From positions 124,001 to 188,000 of the forward strand of contig NZ_LWLP01000002.1 in the NCBI RefSeq assembly GCF_001641125.1: a stretch of 64,000 nucleotides of DNA. The letters run 5' to 3'. Source of the stretch: Arthrobacter sp. OY3WO11 (lineage in GTDB: Bacteria; Actinomycetota; Actinomycetes; Actinomycetales; Micrococcaceae). Shown here one piece after another: positions 26,243-34,964 of the stretch. The first letter of the stretch is position 1. Each line of letters opens with the position of its first letter. Position numbers and translations under genes: made by a program. Under the pieces are notes generated by a model. It searched no databases. It saw only the letters and a program-made list of their open reading frames with translations, and was not told the DNA's origin.

Positions 26243-27499
26243 GTGGCTGAAACTGGGATAGGCGGAGATGACGTTGGGCAGGACTATTACCTTTTGGGAG
26301 CAGGCTTCTCGCGAGCCATAAGCCGGCACATGCCGACTCTCTTTGATCTGCAACCAGCCGTTCTCCAGGAACTGGACATTCTTCCCGAGTCGCTCCATCC
26401 CTTTGGCGACAATTTAGAGGAATGGATGTCCTACTTATCCATCGAGCAACCATGGGTAAGCGACCAGGACAACACCCGGAACGCCGCAATGTTCCAGGAC
26501 GTGAGCACCGCGGTTGACAGGTGTATTCAAGAAGCAGAAGCTCGAGCACTAGTAGAGGGACCGCCGGAGTGGTTGACCCGATTGGTCTGGCACTGGTGCG
26601 ACACATCCTCAGCGATTGCAACCTTTAACTATGATTTGTTGGTTGAGAGAACCGCGACTTATTTGCGACGGGCAGGACACTGGTCTGACCTCTATGCGAT
26701 GCCGCTAACAGAGAGGTGGCCGGCCGGCTCAAGCAGAGCAATCTCGGCATCGACTCCACTTGACCCCGTTTTCAACATGTTCAAATTGCATGGCTCAACC
26801 AATTGGGCTTACGGCGGTCCGAAGGCCCCCGTCAGTGATCGGATCGTTCTAAAACAACCAGGCGGTTCCTGGGGGCCCGCTTCCACGGTAAGGGAGCATA
26901 CGACTGGGAGATACACGTCTCTCTTCGATGACCTCGTTCCTCTTATCATTCCGCCGACCAGCTCCAAAAGCAGTTTCTACAGCAACCTTTCGCTGCGTGC
27001 GCAATGGAGGCAAGCAGCGAATACCCTCAGGAAGGCCAGGAGCCTAACGATTATCGGATATTCATTCCCCCCTAGTGACCTGGGGGCCCGTCATTTCGTC
27101 TCGGCATCACTGCAGTCAGTCCCGGTAACGATCGTTGACTACAGCGCCCAGATAGCGGACCGCACAGAACAGTTTTTAGGCGAGGAACGAGACATCGAAA
27201 AGTTTTCAGGCGAGGAAGCAGTTAGGAATTTTGTGGATAAGAGATGCGGGCAACTCGTTAAATGGGGCATCCGATATGGGCCGGAGGCTTGGCAGCCCTA
27301 TGTTGAAGTCAACGGGAAGGACGCGTTGGGGCACCTGCCAGAACCAGCAGTAACACCGAACCTGGCCGTGGAAGATAAACACGCCCTCCAATGGGCTGAA
27401 TCGGAAGTATTGCGCCGGTGGCCGACAGCTCTCAAGCACGCCAAGAGAGACCACGGAGCGGATCACGCCCTTGCTCACCTGGCGTACATCACAGACTGA
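26243..27499 (+). CDS. SIR2-like NAD-binding protein, probable defence effector
   Basis: This 418-residue protein carries the marks of defence-type SIR2 domains: GAGFS at residues 19-23, TFNYD at 127-131, KLHGSTNW at 181-188 and IIGYSFPPSDLGARH near 272-286. Such domains often hydrolyse NAD+ to stop infected cells, and the NYD and LHG motifs carry the residues expected for activity. About 100 C-terminal residues form an unassigned helical domain. The start is a GTG at 26243. It pairs with the Mrr-like gene upstream. A weak ribosome binding site makes the exact start uncertain. Confidence 0.8.
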   Translation: MAETGIGGDDVGQDYYLLGAGFSRAISRHMPTLFDLQPAVLQELDILPESLHPFGDNLEEWMSYLSIEQPWVSDQDNTRNAAMFQDVSTAVDRCIQEAEARALVEGPPEWLTRLVWHWCDTSSAIATFNYDLLVERTATYLRRAGHWSDLYAMPLTERWPAGSSRAISASTPLDPVFNMFKLHGSTNWAYGGPKAPVSDRIVLKQPGGSWGPASTVREHTTGRYTSLFDDLVPLIIPPTSSKSSFYSNLSLRAQWRQAANTLRKARSLTIIGYSFPPSDLGARHFVSASLQSVPVTIVDYSAQIADRTEQFLGEERDIEKFSGEEAVRNFVDKRCGQLVKWGIRYGPEAWQPYVEVNGKDALGHLPEPAVTPNLAVEDKHALQWAESEVLRRWPTALKHAKRDHGADHALAHLAYITD

Positions 27500-27580
27500 C
27501 CGAAACTCTGCGGGTTTGAGCCGCTGAGGGCAAACGGGAGTTGCCGAAGTGGACTCGACCCCAGGGGACATGCAGTAAGA

Positions 27581-27720
27581 CGTTTCTCGGTAACGAAGGA
27601 TTCCGAGAAAGAACCAAATCGAGAATGTCGGGTCGGTCACTCAAGCCGCACTTGGTTCTCACAAATAGTTCTCGAATCTGTAAGTCGAACTGAGAAGTCG
27701 AACCGAGTTTTGAGAAGAGA
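27581..27720 (+). promoter_or_regulatory. likely resolvase binding region upstream of the serine resolvase gene
   Basis: TTTCTCGG-N12-CCGAGAAA (27583-27610) and a series of GTTCTC, GAACTGAGAA and GAACCGAG half-sites (27650-27720) lie just before the resolvase start. Multiple inverted half-sites at this place are what a res site overlapping the promoter would look like. Confidence 0.5.
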
Positions 27721-27726
27721 AAACCC

Positions 27727-28308
27727 ATGACAACGCACCGCATCGGCTACGCCCGGGTTTCCACCCGGGACCAGAACCTAGACCTGCAGCGTGACGCCCT
27801 GCAGAAGGCCGGATGCGACAAGATCTACAAAGACACGATCAGCGGAACCAAGTCCCAACGCCCAGGCCTCGACCAGGCGCTGGACAACCTGCGCGAGGGT
27901 GACACCCTGGTGGTGCGGAAACTGGACCGGCTGGGCCGGAGCGTGAAAGACCTCTTGGACTTCGCCGGCGGACTGAATGACCGCGGCGTAGGGTTCGTCA
28001 GCCTCACCGATGCAATCGACACCACAACGGTCTCCGGACGCTTCTTCTTCAACGTCATGGCGTCCCTGGCTCAGATGGAACGGGAACTCATGGTCGAACG
28101 GACCCAGGCCGGCCTACGGGCCGCACGCCAACAAGGACGGGTCGGCGGCCGCAAACGCATCATGACAGATGCCAAAATCCGCTCAGCCCGCAAACTCCTC
28201 AAACAAGGAACACCGCCCCGGGAGGTCGCCGACACCTTAGGAGTCTCCGTACCCACCCTTTACCGATGGGTCCCGGCTGCAGGCACGACCGAGGTACCAA
28301 AGAAGTAG
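27727..28308 (+). CDS. serine resolvase
   Basis: This 193-residue resolvase has the catalytic Ser12 in YARVSTRDQNLDLQ, the VVRKLDRLGRSV arginine motif, the E-helix FNVMASLAQMERELMVERT and a C-terminal HTH (PPREVADTLGVSVPTLYRWV). It is related to Tn3-family TnpR proteins. No transposase accompanies it. It sits between the Mrr-SIR2 pair and a res-like region, so it may have carried these genes as part of a composite or site-specific module. Confidence 0.9.
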   Translation: MTTHRIGYARVSTRDQNLDLQRDALQKAGCDKIYKDTISGTKSQRPGLDQALDNLREGDTLVVRKLDRLGRSVKDLLDFAGGLNDRGVGFVSLTDAIDTTTVSGRFFFNVMASLAQMERELMVERTQAGLRAARQQGRVGGRKRIMTDAKIRSARKLLKQGTPPREVADTLGVSVPTLYRWVPAAGTTEVPKK

Positions 28309-28329
28309 GTCGTGCTGGTTCGTGTAAGG

Positions 28330-28480
28330 GATTTCTGAAAAAATGACTATTGGTGCAGAGGACTATTGAGCAGAATGCTTTTCCGTGCAGGGCACTTCTG
28401 ACATTTCAATGTCCATACTCGTCAGCACTACCCCGGAGTTCCGCGGGCACCAGTTCAGACGAGTTCTGAAAATGACACTG
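28330..28480 (-). repeat. res-like recombination site, right
   Basis: Read on the minus strand, the order is TGTCATTTTCAGAACTCGTC, then ACATTGAAATGTCAGAAGTG, CTGCAC, TGCTCAATAGTC and CTCTGCACCAA. This is the three-subsite arrangement known from Tn163/Tn5393-type Tn3 transposons. It points toward the resolvase gene on its left and is inverted relative to the partial site at 24885. Confidence 0.6.
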
Positions 28481-28521
28481 GAGGCTTGCCGAACACCGGT
28501 CATAAACGGTCGTTATTGACC
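28480..28521 (+). repeat. 42-base direct repeat, left copy
   Basis: This begins GGAGGCTTGCCG and ends AAACGGTCGTTATTGACC. It matches the sequence at 34743-34784 at 34 of 42 positions in the same orientation. The two copies bracket the HAD/OYE/TetR segment. Confidence 0.6.
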
Positions 28522-28975
28522 TTCCCCAGCATGCACAAGGTGAGACGTGTTTCCAAGATGTGCATCACCCTCGCTTTCTCATTCCTTGTTCGCTTGGTCG
28601 GCGACCGGATAAGTGTCTCGATAGCTTTAGTTTTTTAGGGCATTCCATTCGGCCCCGGTTGACTGATCAGCATGCTTACTAATACGTTGTGATTGGTAGA
28701 GCTGATGTAATCGCACTGTCAGAAAGTCCAGCAGCGGGCCCGGGCAGATGGTTCCGCCCAAGTTCTGATATGGGGCCCGGGGCGCCGGGTTTGCAGCGAC
28801 GTCCCACCCCATGTCAGGCAGGTCCAATGTAGACGCAATGGGATGTGCACGTGTGACGTTCACTTCGCGGGAAAGTGAACCCTGTGCCCATGGACTGGGG
28901 CTCGCCGGTGGTTCATGCCATCCGGCAAGGCTGCATACTTAGACCCAGACGCGTCCGCCGGTAGAGGGAGAACCC

Positions 28976-29674
28976 ATGTTCACCGCCGTCTCAGTCGTCG
29001 TCTTTGACGTGAACGAAACACTGTCGGATATGTCCCCCATGGGTGAGCGCTTCCGCGAGGTCGGGGCGTCGAATGAACTGGTGAGGCTCTGGTTCGCGAT
29101 CCTGCTGCGTGACGGCTTCGCGCTGGCCGCCAGCGGAGACAACGGTTCCTTTGCTGCCATCGGCGCCGACGTCCTACGGGGACTGTTGAGTGGCGTGGAG
29201 CTCGACCGGCCCCTTGACGCGGCTGTCGACCATGTCATGGGCGGCATGCAAGACCTCGGAGTGCACCCGGATGTCCCCGAAGGGATCAGAGCCCTCACGG
29301 CCGCGGGGTTCCGGCTTGTGACACTCAGCAACGGCTCAGCCCAGATCGCCGGAAAGTTGTTCGGCGATGCCGGGATCCGAGACGAATTTGAGTCGCTGCT
29401 GTCGGTCGAGGATGCACCCGCGTGGAAGCCTGCCCGCAGCTCCTATGCGTATGCAGCCACCAGCACCGGAACCGACCCAGGCGGTATGCTCCTCGTGGCC
29501 GTCCATCCCTGGGACATCCACGGGGCCGCCCGCGCCGGGCTGAAGACGGCATGGCTGAACAGGACCGGCGACAGCTACCCGGCCTACTTTGAAGCCCCGG
29601 AATTCACCATTTCCGCGTTGACCGCGCTGCCACCGGCCTTGGCGGCAGACGCCCAAAACAAGACCCCCCACTAG
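28976..29674 (+). CDS. HAD-family haloacid-dehalogenase-like hydrolase
   Basis: This 232-residue protein has the type II haloacid dehalogenase motif I as FDVNETL with nucleophile Asp11, motif II in LVTLSNGSAQ (Ser/Asn), motif III Lys in WKPARSSY, and the acidic motif IV replaced by VAVHPWDIHGA. The family displaces halide from 2-haloacids such as chloroacetate via an aspartyl ester. The ATG has GGGAG before it. It is followed by OYE-like and peroxiredoxin-like genes on the same strand, with gaps that suggest a loose operon. Confidence 0.85.
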   Translation: MFTAVSVVVFDVNETLSDMSPMGERFREVGASNELVRLWFAILLRDGFALAASGDNGSFAAIGADVLRGLLSGVELDRPLDAAVDHVMGGMQDLGVHPDVPEGIRALTAAGFRLVTLSNGSAQIAGKLFGDAGIRDEFESLLSVEDAPAWKPARSSYAYAATSTGTDPGGMLLVAVHPWDIHGAARAGLKTAWLNRTGDSYPAYFEAPEFTISALTALPPALAADAQNKTPH

Positions 29675-29787
29675 CAGCCTGGCCAGCCGGCAGGGAATTT
29701 AATGGCCGAACCGGGTCTTGCCGCTAATACGGCCCTTCTACAAACGCCCATGCCAGGAACAATCCCCGAGACGTCAAGGACACTTTC

Positions 29788-30891
29788 ATGCCCAATCTCG
29801 ATCCCCTCTGGACCTCTCTTCGTATCGGCTCCACCGAACTACCCAACCGGGTGGCATTGGCCCCGATGACCCGTGTCAGCGCCACCGAGGACGGCCACGC
29901 CACCGAGCGGATGGCCTCCTATTACTCCCGGTTCGCGGCCGGCGACTTCGGCTTGCTCATCACCGAAGGCATCTACACCGACACCGTCCACAGCCAGGGC
30001 TACCTGTTCCAGCCGGGCCTGGCCACCGCCGAACAAGCTGAGTCCTGGGTCAAGGTCGTGGACGCCGTCCACGCCCGCGGCGCACGGATTTTCGCTCAAC
30101 TGATGCATGCCGGCGCCCAATCCCAAGGCAACCGCTTCGTTAACTCCTCCCTCGGCCCCTCCACTGTCGCCCCCAAGGGAGAACAGCTGGGCTTCTACCG
30201 CGGCGAAGGACCCTACCGGGAACCGCAAGAGGCCACGGCGGCACAGCTCGACGAGGTGCGCGAAGGCTTTGTGAACGCGGCACTGAACGCGAAAGCCGCC
30301 GGCTTCGACGGCGTCGAAATCCACGGCGCCAACGGCTACCTGCTGGACCAGTTCCTCGCTGACTACCTGAACCAGCGCACCGACCAATACGGCGGCACCA
30401 CCGAAAACCGGGTCCGGCTTGCCGCTGAGGTGAGCCGCGCCGTCCGCGACGCCGTTGGCCCCGACATGAGCGTCGGTATCCGCATCTCCCAGGGCAAGGT
30501 CAGCGACCACACCCACAAATGGGCCGGCGGGGCTGACGAAGCAAAGGCCATCTTCACCGCCCTGGCTGCGACCGGAATCGACTACATCCACACGACCGAA
30601 TACCGTGCCGAGGCCCCGGCCTTCGGCGAAGAGGGCGACTCCCTCGCCGCCTTGGCCAAGCAGCACACCGGCTTGACGGTCATCGCCAACGGCAGCCTCG
30701 ATGAACCGGAAGCAGCGGCCGCACTGATCGCTGATGGGCAGGCCGACGTCATCGCCCTGGGCAAAGCCGCTCTCGCCACCCGCGACTGGCCCCGCCGGGC
30801 CCGCAGCAACGACAGCCTGGACGAACTCGACGGCAGCGTGTTCGCGCCCGTGGCCGACGTCAAAGACTGGGAACTCGAACAAACCGCCTAA
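29788..30891 (+). CDS. Old Yellow Enzyme-family NADH:flavin oxidoreductase
   Basis: This 367-residue TIM barrel has OYE marks: NRVALAPMTRVSA at the start, IFAQLMHAGAQS, GVEIHGANGYLLDQFL (His and Asn bind the substrate carbonyl) and LNQRTDQYGG. The enzyme reduces activated C=C bonds of enones and nitro compounds with NAD(P)H through FMN. It is close in layout to the xenobiotic and stress-related OYE group. It is flanked by HAD and peroxiredoxin-like genes, which suggests detoxification of electrophiles. Confidence 0.9.
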   Translation: MPNLDPLWTSLRIGSTELPNRVALAPMTRVSATEDGHATERMASYYSRFAAGDFGLLITEGIYTDTVHSQGYLFQPGLATAEQAESWVKVVDAVHARGARIFAQLMHAGAQSQGNRFVNSSLGPSTVAPKGEQLGFYRGEGPYREPQEATAAQLDEVREGFVNAALNAKAAGFDGVEIHGANGYLLDQFLADYLNQRTDQYGGTTENRVRLAAEVSRAVRDAVGPDMSVGIRISQGKVSDHTHKWAGGADEAKAIFTALAATGIDYIHTTEYRAEAPAFGEEGDSLAALAKQHTGLTVIANGSLDEPEAAAALIADGQADVIALGKAALATRDWPRRARSNDSLDELDGSVFAPVADVKDWELEQTA

Positions 30892-30927
30892 CCCGCCCTA
30901 TCAATCTTTCACCGCCGGAAGGTAACC

Positions 30928-31452
30928 ATGACGCTTATTCCTACACAGACCGCACCCAGCCTCGACCTGCCCCTGGTAGGCGGGGGAACCACCGATACTT
31001 TGGGGCTGGGCGCCGGAGACAGTGGCCGCTTCAGCCTGGTCGTCTTCTTCCGGGGCCTGCACTGCCCGATCTGCCGCAAGCAACTGGCCGAGATCGACAA
31101 GCGGATCAAGGACCTGAATGCCGCCGGCATCGGTCAGGTTGTCGCCGTCAGCATGGAAACGCTCGAACGCAGCACCCGGATCGCTGATGAATGGCACCTG
31201 GCCAACCTCCCGGTCGCCTACGGCCTGGGTGAGGAAGCTGCACGGGCCTGGGGCCTGAACCTCTCCCACGCGATCAAGGACGGTGAGCCGGACCTGTTCA
31301 ACGAACCAGGCATCTTCATCTTCGATGAGGACGGCACGCTGTTCTGGTCCAGCACGGCCACCATGCCATTTGGCCGGCCGTCCCTGGATGACGTGATCGC
31401 CGGGGTCCGCTACGCCCAGGAGCACGACTACCCGGCCCGCGGCGCCGCCTAA
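30928..31452 (+). CDS. peroxiredoxin-like (AhpC/TSA) protein
   Basis: This 174-residue thioredoxin-fold protein has FRGLHCPICRKQL with Cys46 and Cys49 and a typical strand VVFFRG before it. Peroxiredoxins reduce peroxides; the CxxC pair fits the peroxiredoxin-like group that some annotators call redoxin. It lies 36 bases after the OYE gene with GGAAGG upstream of the ATG, so the two are co-transcribed. Confidence 0.85.
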   Translation: MTLIPTQTAPSLDLPLVGGGTTDTLGLGAGDSGRFSLVVFFRGLHCPICRKQLAEIDKRIKDLNAAGIGQVVAVSMETLERSTRIADEWHLANLPVAYGLGEEAARAWGLNLSHAIKDGEPDLFNEPGIFIFDEDGTLFWSSTATMPFGRPSLDDVIAGVRYAQEHDYPARGAA

Positions 31453-31607
31453 AACGGCATCATGAGCATCTTCTGAAGGGCGCGCTCCGAAAGCAGTTCA
31501 GAACGGAGCGCGTCCTTCTCGTACCGCCAGGTCAATCGGGCATATGCTTGGCTGCCAGATCGGGGGACTCTTCAGTGTCCGGTCTCAGTTGTACCGGTCC
31601 CGCGCCG

Positions 31608-31982
31608 CTAAGACTCGCCCGGATTTTCAAGCAGCCATGCAATGGCCTTGTCCCGAGAAGTGAAGTACCTCATTGGGAATTCGGCCGGCAATAGGGACAG
31701 TCGAAACATGGCGATCATGCGGTCAACAGGGGATGAGCCTAAAAGTGCGATGCGGGAGATATTGACTGGGTCGGGAAAGAGCTTTCGGGCTGCCGCGGAG
31801 TGGGTTACTCCTTGGATTTCGACCAGCATCGGCAGTCTAGCGCCCTGGCACAGGGCAGAGATGGCTGCGAGGCCAGCCCTGGCTACGTCGATTCCTATGT
31901 ATGCCCCTGGTTTCCAGCGCATGTAAATGACACCGTCGGACAACTCCATCGTGCCCTTGCCTTTGATGTCTACCTTGCTCAT
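31608..31982 (-). CDS. STAS/SpoIIAA-like protein
   Basis: This 124-residue protein has an alpha/beta pattern typical of SpoIIAA-like domains (MLVEIQGVTHSAAARKLF, SRIALLGSSPVDRMIAMF, RYFTSRDKAIAWLLE). Arthrobacter relatives often occur in several copies; the role is unknown, possibly anti-sigma or lipid binding. A decayed paralogue lies at 34133-34507 and shares SRIALLGSSPV and RYFTSR. The ATG at 31982 is the best start. Confidence 0.7.
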   Translation of the reverse strand: MSKVDIKGKGTMELSDGVIYMRWKPGAYIGIDVARAGLAAISALCQGARLPMLVEIQGVTHSAAARKLFPDPVNISRIALLGSSPVDRMIAMFRLSLLPAEFPMRYFTSRDKAIAWLLENPGES

Positions 31983-32900
31983 GTGTCCTTTGTCCTACAG
32001 GTCGAATTCAACGTTGACCGGAGCGGAAATGACCTCACCTTGACGCTGGATCTGGAGGAGATGGCCAACCAAAGGATCCGAGTGGTACGAGGTTCCAGCT
32101 CATGGTCAGCCGGGAACCACTCCAACAGATTCGCCACGGCAGTCCGGTCGTCAACCGGCCACTGCAGCGGCGCAGCGAATGGCCCCGCGATTTGGGGGAA
32201 ACGCGGGACCCTTCTGGCGGCTTCGAAGCTAGGGTGGTCCGAAGCAACCGAGAAGCAAACCTACTGGCAAGTACAAATTTCGGCAACATGCATTTTTGCA
32301 GGTAAAGCACGCATCGGTGCAGATCCAGAGCCGTCTGCCTAAGCGGCGTGTCCCGTCATAGTCATCCGGGGCTCGGGCGAGTATCCCGGGTGCAAAAAAC
32401 GCGCACCGGTCACCCGGGCGCCAGCAGGCAGCGAATCGAAGGTGGCAACAGGAGCTGGCGGCGACGGTGTTCGCCGGAGACCATGAACGCCTCCCCCAGC
32501 CGTCGTCAGCTCCGAAAAACCAAGAATTGGCGTCGTCCAATTCTGCGCTGGCCTTGCAGGAAGATTGGGCCACAGCTGGGTTCCTTTGCCATTGCGCCAC
32601 CACCGCTTCCAGAAGTGGTTGTTGTTGTTGTTGAGTGGAGCCTTGCTGTTGCTGATCGCCGGCTTCCTTTTATGCTCGGCAAGCTCCGTCGGTTGTCCTG
32701 GCCGCCGTCCATAGCAGTCAAGATGTAGTGTCAAGCGCTGGAAGCACAAGCAACAGCACCGTCAGGCGGCCCGGTGGGCGAAGAAAATTGTCTTGGCCCG
32801 CGTGCTACCGTCCGGAATAACCGCGTGAGCTCAACGGGTGGCGAGATTCGAAGAACCGACCTTCCGCTGGCGGCGTTCCCCCTGCATCGCCCATCCGTTT
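31983..32900. other. 918-base stretch without a recognisable gene
   Basis: Frames of 100-180 codons exist on both strands, but none shows a domain, consistent codon bias or a good ribosome binding site. The short repeat (TTG)n near 32621-32634 and many stops in each frame suggest decayed sequence. Promoters of the flanking STAS-like gene may lie at the left end. Confidence 0.4.
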
Positions 32901-33623
32901 CTATGTTTCTTTGGGAAAGCGCGAGATACCGCGCCATGCCAGACGGTAGATAAGCTCACTGGCCCTGTCCGGGCTCAGGACAGCGCTGCCGTAGCCAGCT
33001 TTTGTCTCCATCCAGTAACGTGCGCTTACCTGGGCCAAACCCGTCAAAGCTCTACCCAGCAGTTCCGCTTCGACAAGGGGCAGTTCAGCTTCCTCGCTGA
33101 TGATCCGGGCGATTGCGTCGGCAAAGCCCTTTCGGAATGCTTCCAGACGGGCGCTTACATCAGGGTCATTGTTCAGCCCGCATTCGAAGACAAGACGATA
33201 TGCACCATCGTCACGGGCAACGTAGCCGTAATATGCCCGGATAGCATCATGTACCCGCTCCTTGTTGTGCTTTGTGGAGCGGATGGAGTCATTCAAAACA
33301 TCGGCCAGCGTCCTGAGGTTGATATCCAACAGCTCGATGTACAGCTCACGCTTGGATGCGAAGTGCTGGTACAGAACCGGCTTGCTCACATGGGCCGCCC
33401 GGGCAATGTCCTCCATGCTGGCCCCGTGATAACCATTGCCAACGAAGGCTGCCTGGGCGGCCTGCAGGAGCTGCAACCGCCGCTCACCCTGCGCCATCCT
33501 CTTGGGTGCCTGCTCCGCCGCCTGGGGGCTGTTCCGCGCGTCACCCGTCTGTGAGTAGACCAACCGACGCCCGCCTTTCTCCTGGATGGCCTCCACTGTA
33601 CTCCCGGCGGGAACAAGACCCAT
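32901..33623 (-). CDS. TetR-family transcriptional regulator
   Basis: This 240-residue protein has a TetR HTH (LLQAAQAAFVGNGYHGASME, IARAAHVSKPVLYQHFASKR) and a helical ligand-binding domain. A 45-residue N-terminal tail precedes the HTH; the true start could be the later ATG of MAQGERRLQLL. The target is unknown. It is near, but not next to, the OYE/peroxiredoxin genes. Confidence 0.9.
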   Translation of the reverse strand: MGLVPAGSTVEAIQEKGGRRLVYSQTGDARNSPQAAEQAPKRMAQGERRLQLLQAAQAAFVGNGYHGASMEDIARAAHVSKPVLYQHFASKRELYIELLDINLRTLADVLNDSIRSTKHNKERVHDAIRAYYGYVARDDGAYRLVFECGLNNDPDVSARLEAFRKGFADAIARIISEEAELPLVEAELLGRALTGLAQVSARYWMETKAGYGSAVLSPDRASELIYRLAWRGISRFPKET

Positions 33624-33848
33624 CCCGCCTCAGAAGCCCCGGCCATCTGCGGTGCGACGACCGTACACGAGCCTAGTCATCGTCAGGATTCAACCCTCCG
33701 CCCGCGCCCCGGGTGATGACACGTGGGACGGCCGCTCAAGATCGACACAAGGTATACCGAAGATTGGCCAATTCGCTTCCGCGCCGCCGTCCGGGTTTTT
33801 AGAGTGTTCCCACAAGCAGCAACAACTACGTCGGGGGGACGTACGAAC

Positions 33849-34085
33849 ATGAGTGGGACCCAAGCCTCAAGAACCCGAACCGTACAGGCAGTTCCATCGC
33901 CGCCCAGCAACCGGCTGGCTCGGCCGCGGCCGATACCCCAGCTTCCTGCACGAAAGGGGCAGGAACACGAGGTACGGCGCCTGATCCGCGATCTCGCCGA
34001 CCTAGCAGCCACACGTCAAGGGAGAACGGCACAACCACTGGCGTCGATACGTCCTTCGGCTACCCACGGCGACACGCCCGACTGA
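33849..34085 (+). CDS. small basic hypothetical protein
   Basis: This 78-residue Arg/Pro/Thr-rich protein starts MSGTQASRTRTVQAVPSPPS and has a possible helix EVRRLIRDLADLAATRQ. The ATG at 33849 has GGGGGGACG upstream. It is divergent from the TetR gene. No family known. Confidence 0.4.
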   Translation: MSGTQASRTRTVQAVPSPPSNRLARPRPIPQLPARKGQEHEVRRLIRDLADLAATRQGRTAQPLASIRPSATHGDTPD

Positions 34086-34132
34086 CCTTGGTGGCGGGGT
34101 GGTGATGCATTCCTCTAATAGTGCGCGCCCGC

Positions 34133-34507
34133 CTACTCCTCAACCTGGACCAGCCAGGATATGGCCTCACTGCGGGAGGTGAAATAGCGAGTGGGACACG
34201 GGAGTGTCCGCCGTGCCATAGCAAAATTCGCAATGACACGATTAACCGGGCTTGAGCCAAGAAGGGCAATCCGGGAAGCGGCGCACTTGACGCTGAAGAC
34301 GGACTTGGCCTGACGGGTCACCGCCTGTGTTCGCCATATCGATCAACATCGGGTACTCGGCGCCGGCGGCGAGCTGATTGACCTTTGCCATCGCGGCACG
34401 GACATCCGCGGCCTCCAGAATAGTCCCCCGCTTCCATAAAGGTGAAGAACTCCCTCGGCACTGAGTTCCACCGTGCCCTTGCCGCCGTCAACAGTGATCG
34501 GTTCCAT
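34133..34507 (-). pseudogene. frameshifted paralogue of the STAS-like gene
   Basis: The frame begins MEPITVDGGKGTVELSAEGV at 34507. A one-base loss near 34440 moves it to a frame reading KRGTILEAADVRAAMAKVNQ, and a second shift near 34330 leads to SRIALLGSSPVNRVIANF and RYFTSRSEAISWLVQVEE. Each part aligns with the intact protein at 31608-31982. At least two frameshifts make it non-functional. Confidence 0.75.
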
Positions 34508-34742
34508 CGTTGCTCCCCCAGTACTCTTGTGGCCAAAGACTAACCCGCAAGCCTTTGACCTGCGGAAACAACAGGTCAAAGCTGGAGATTCCATGCCGAT
34601 GATGCTCGTGCGAGGATCTACACACAGAACCCGTCTCACAACTCTCGCGTCTCAAGACGTTAGCCATGTGAGCCAATTGGTCGCCGGGAGCACGACACTC
34701 AGCGATCACAGACACCGCCAGGTATCCGAAAGTCGCATTTTC

Positions 34743-34784
34743 GGAGGCGTGCCGGGAACGGGTCAAAAACGGTCGTTATTGATG
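34743..34784 (+). repeat. 42-base direct repeat, right copy
   Basis: This begins GGAGGCGTGCCG and ends AAACGGTCGTTATTGATG. It is the partner of 28480-28521. A related palindrome-like GAACGATCGTTATCGAAC follows at about 34822. Confidence 0.6.
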
Positions 34785-34964
34785 TGTCTCCACAGGAATT
34801 TCACATTTCAATCCACCTCTAGAACGATCGTTATCGAACAATCCGTATTCCACGTTCAAACAGTCCGAGAAAGAGGGATCAATTAGCCCCCTCCCCTTGT
34901 GGCCGCCGAGGACTGCGCCCACCAACTCCGGCAAACCCGGCAAGCCTTCCTGCCATCCGCCATG

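Larger units (their letters stand above)
28309..28975. other. intergenic region with a res-like site and a direct repeat
   Basis: The left half holds a Tn3-type res-like sequence (28330-28480) and one copy of a 42-base direct repeat (28480-28521). A 78-codon frame on the minus strand at 28627-28863 has no recognisable motif and is not called. The promoter of the HAD gene should lie at the right end. Confidence 0.45.

Noticed and set aside
29839..30882. A 347-codon minus-strand frame
   Set aside because: It is the antisense shadow of the OYE gene, which has clear motifs.
31800..32749. Frames of 100-180 codons on both strands
   Set aside because: No motif, poor start sites and conflicting overlaps; the stretch looks decayed.
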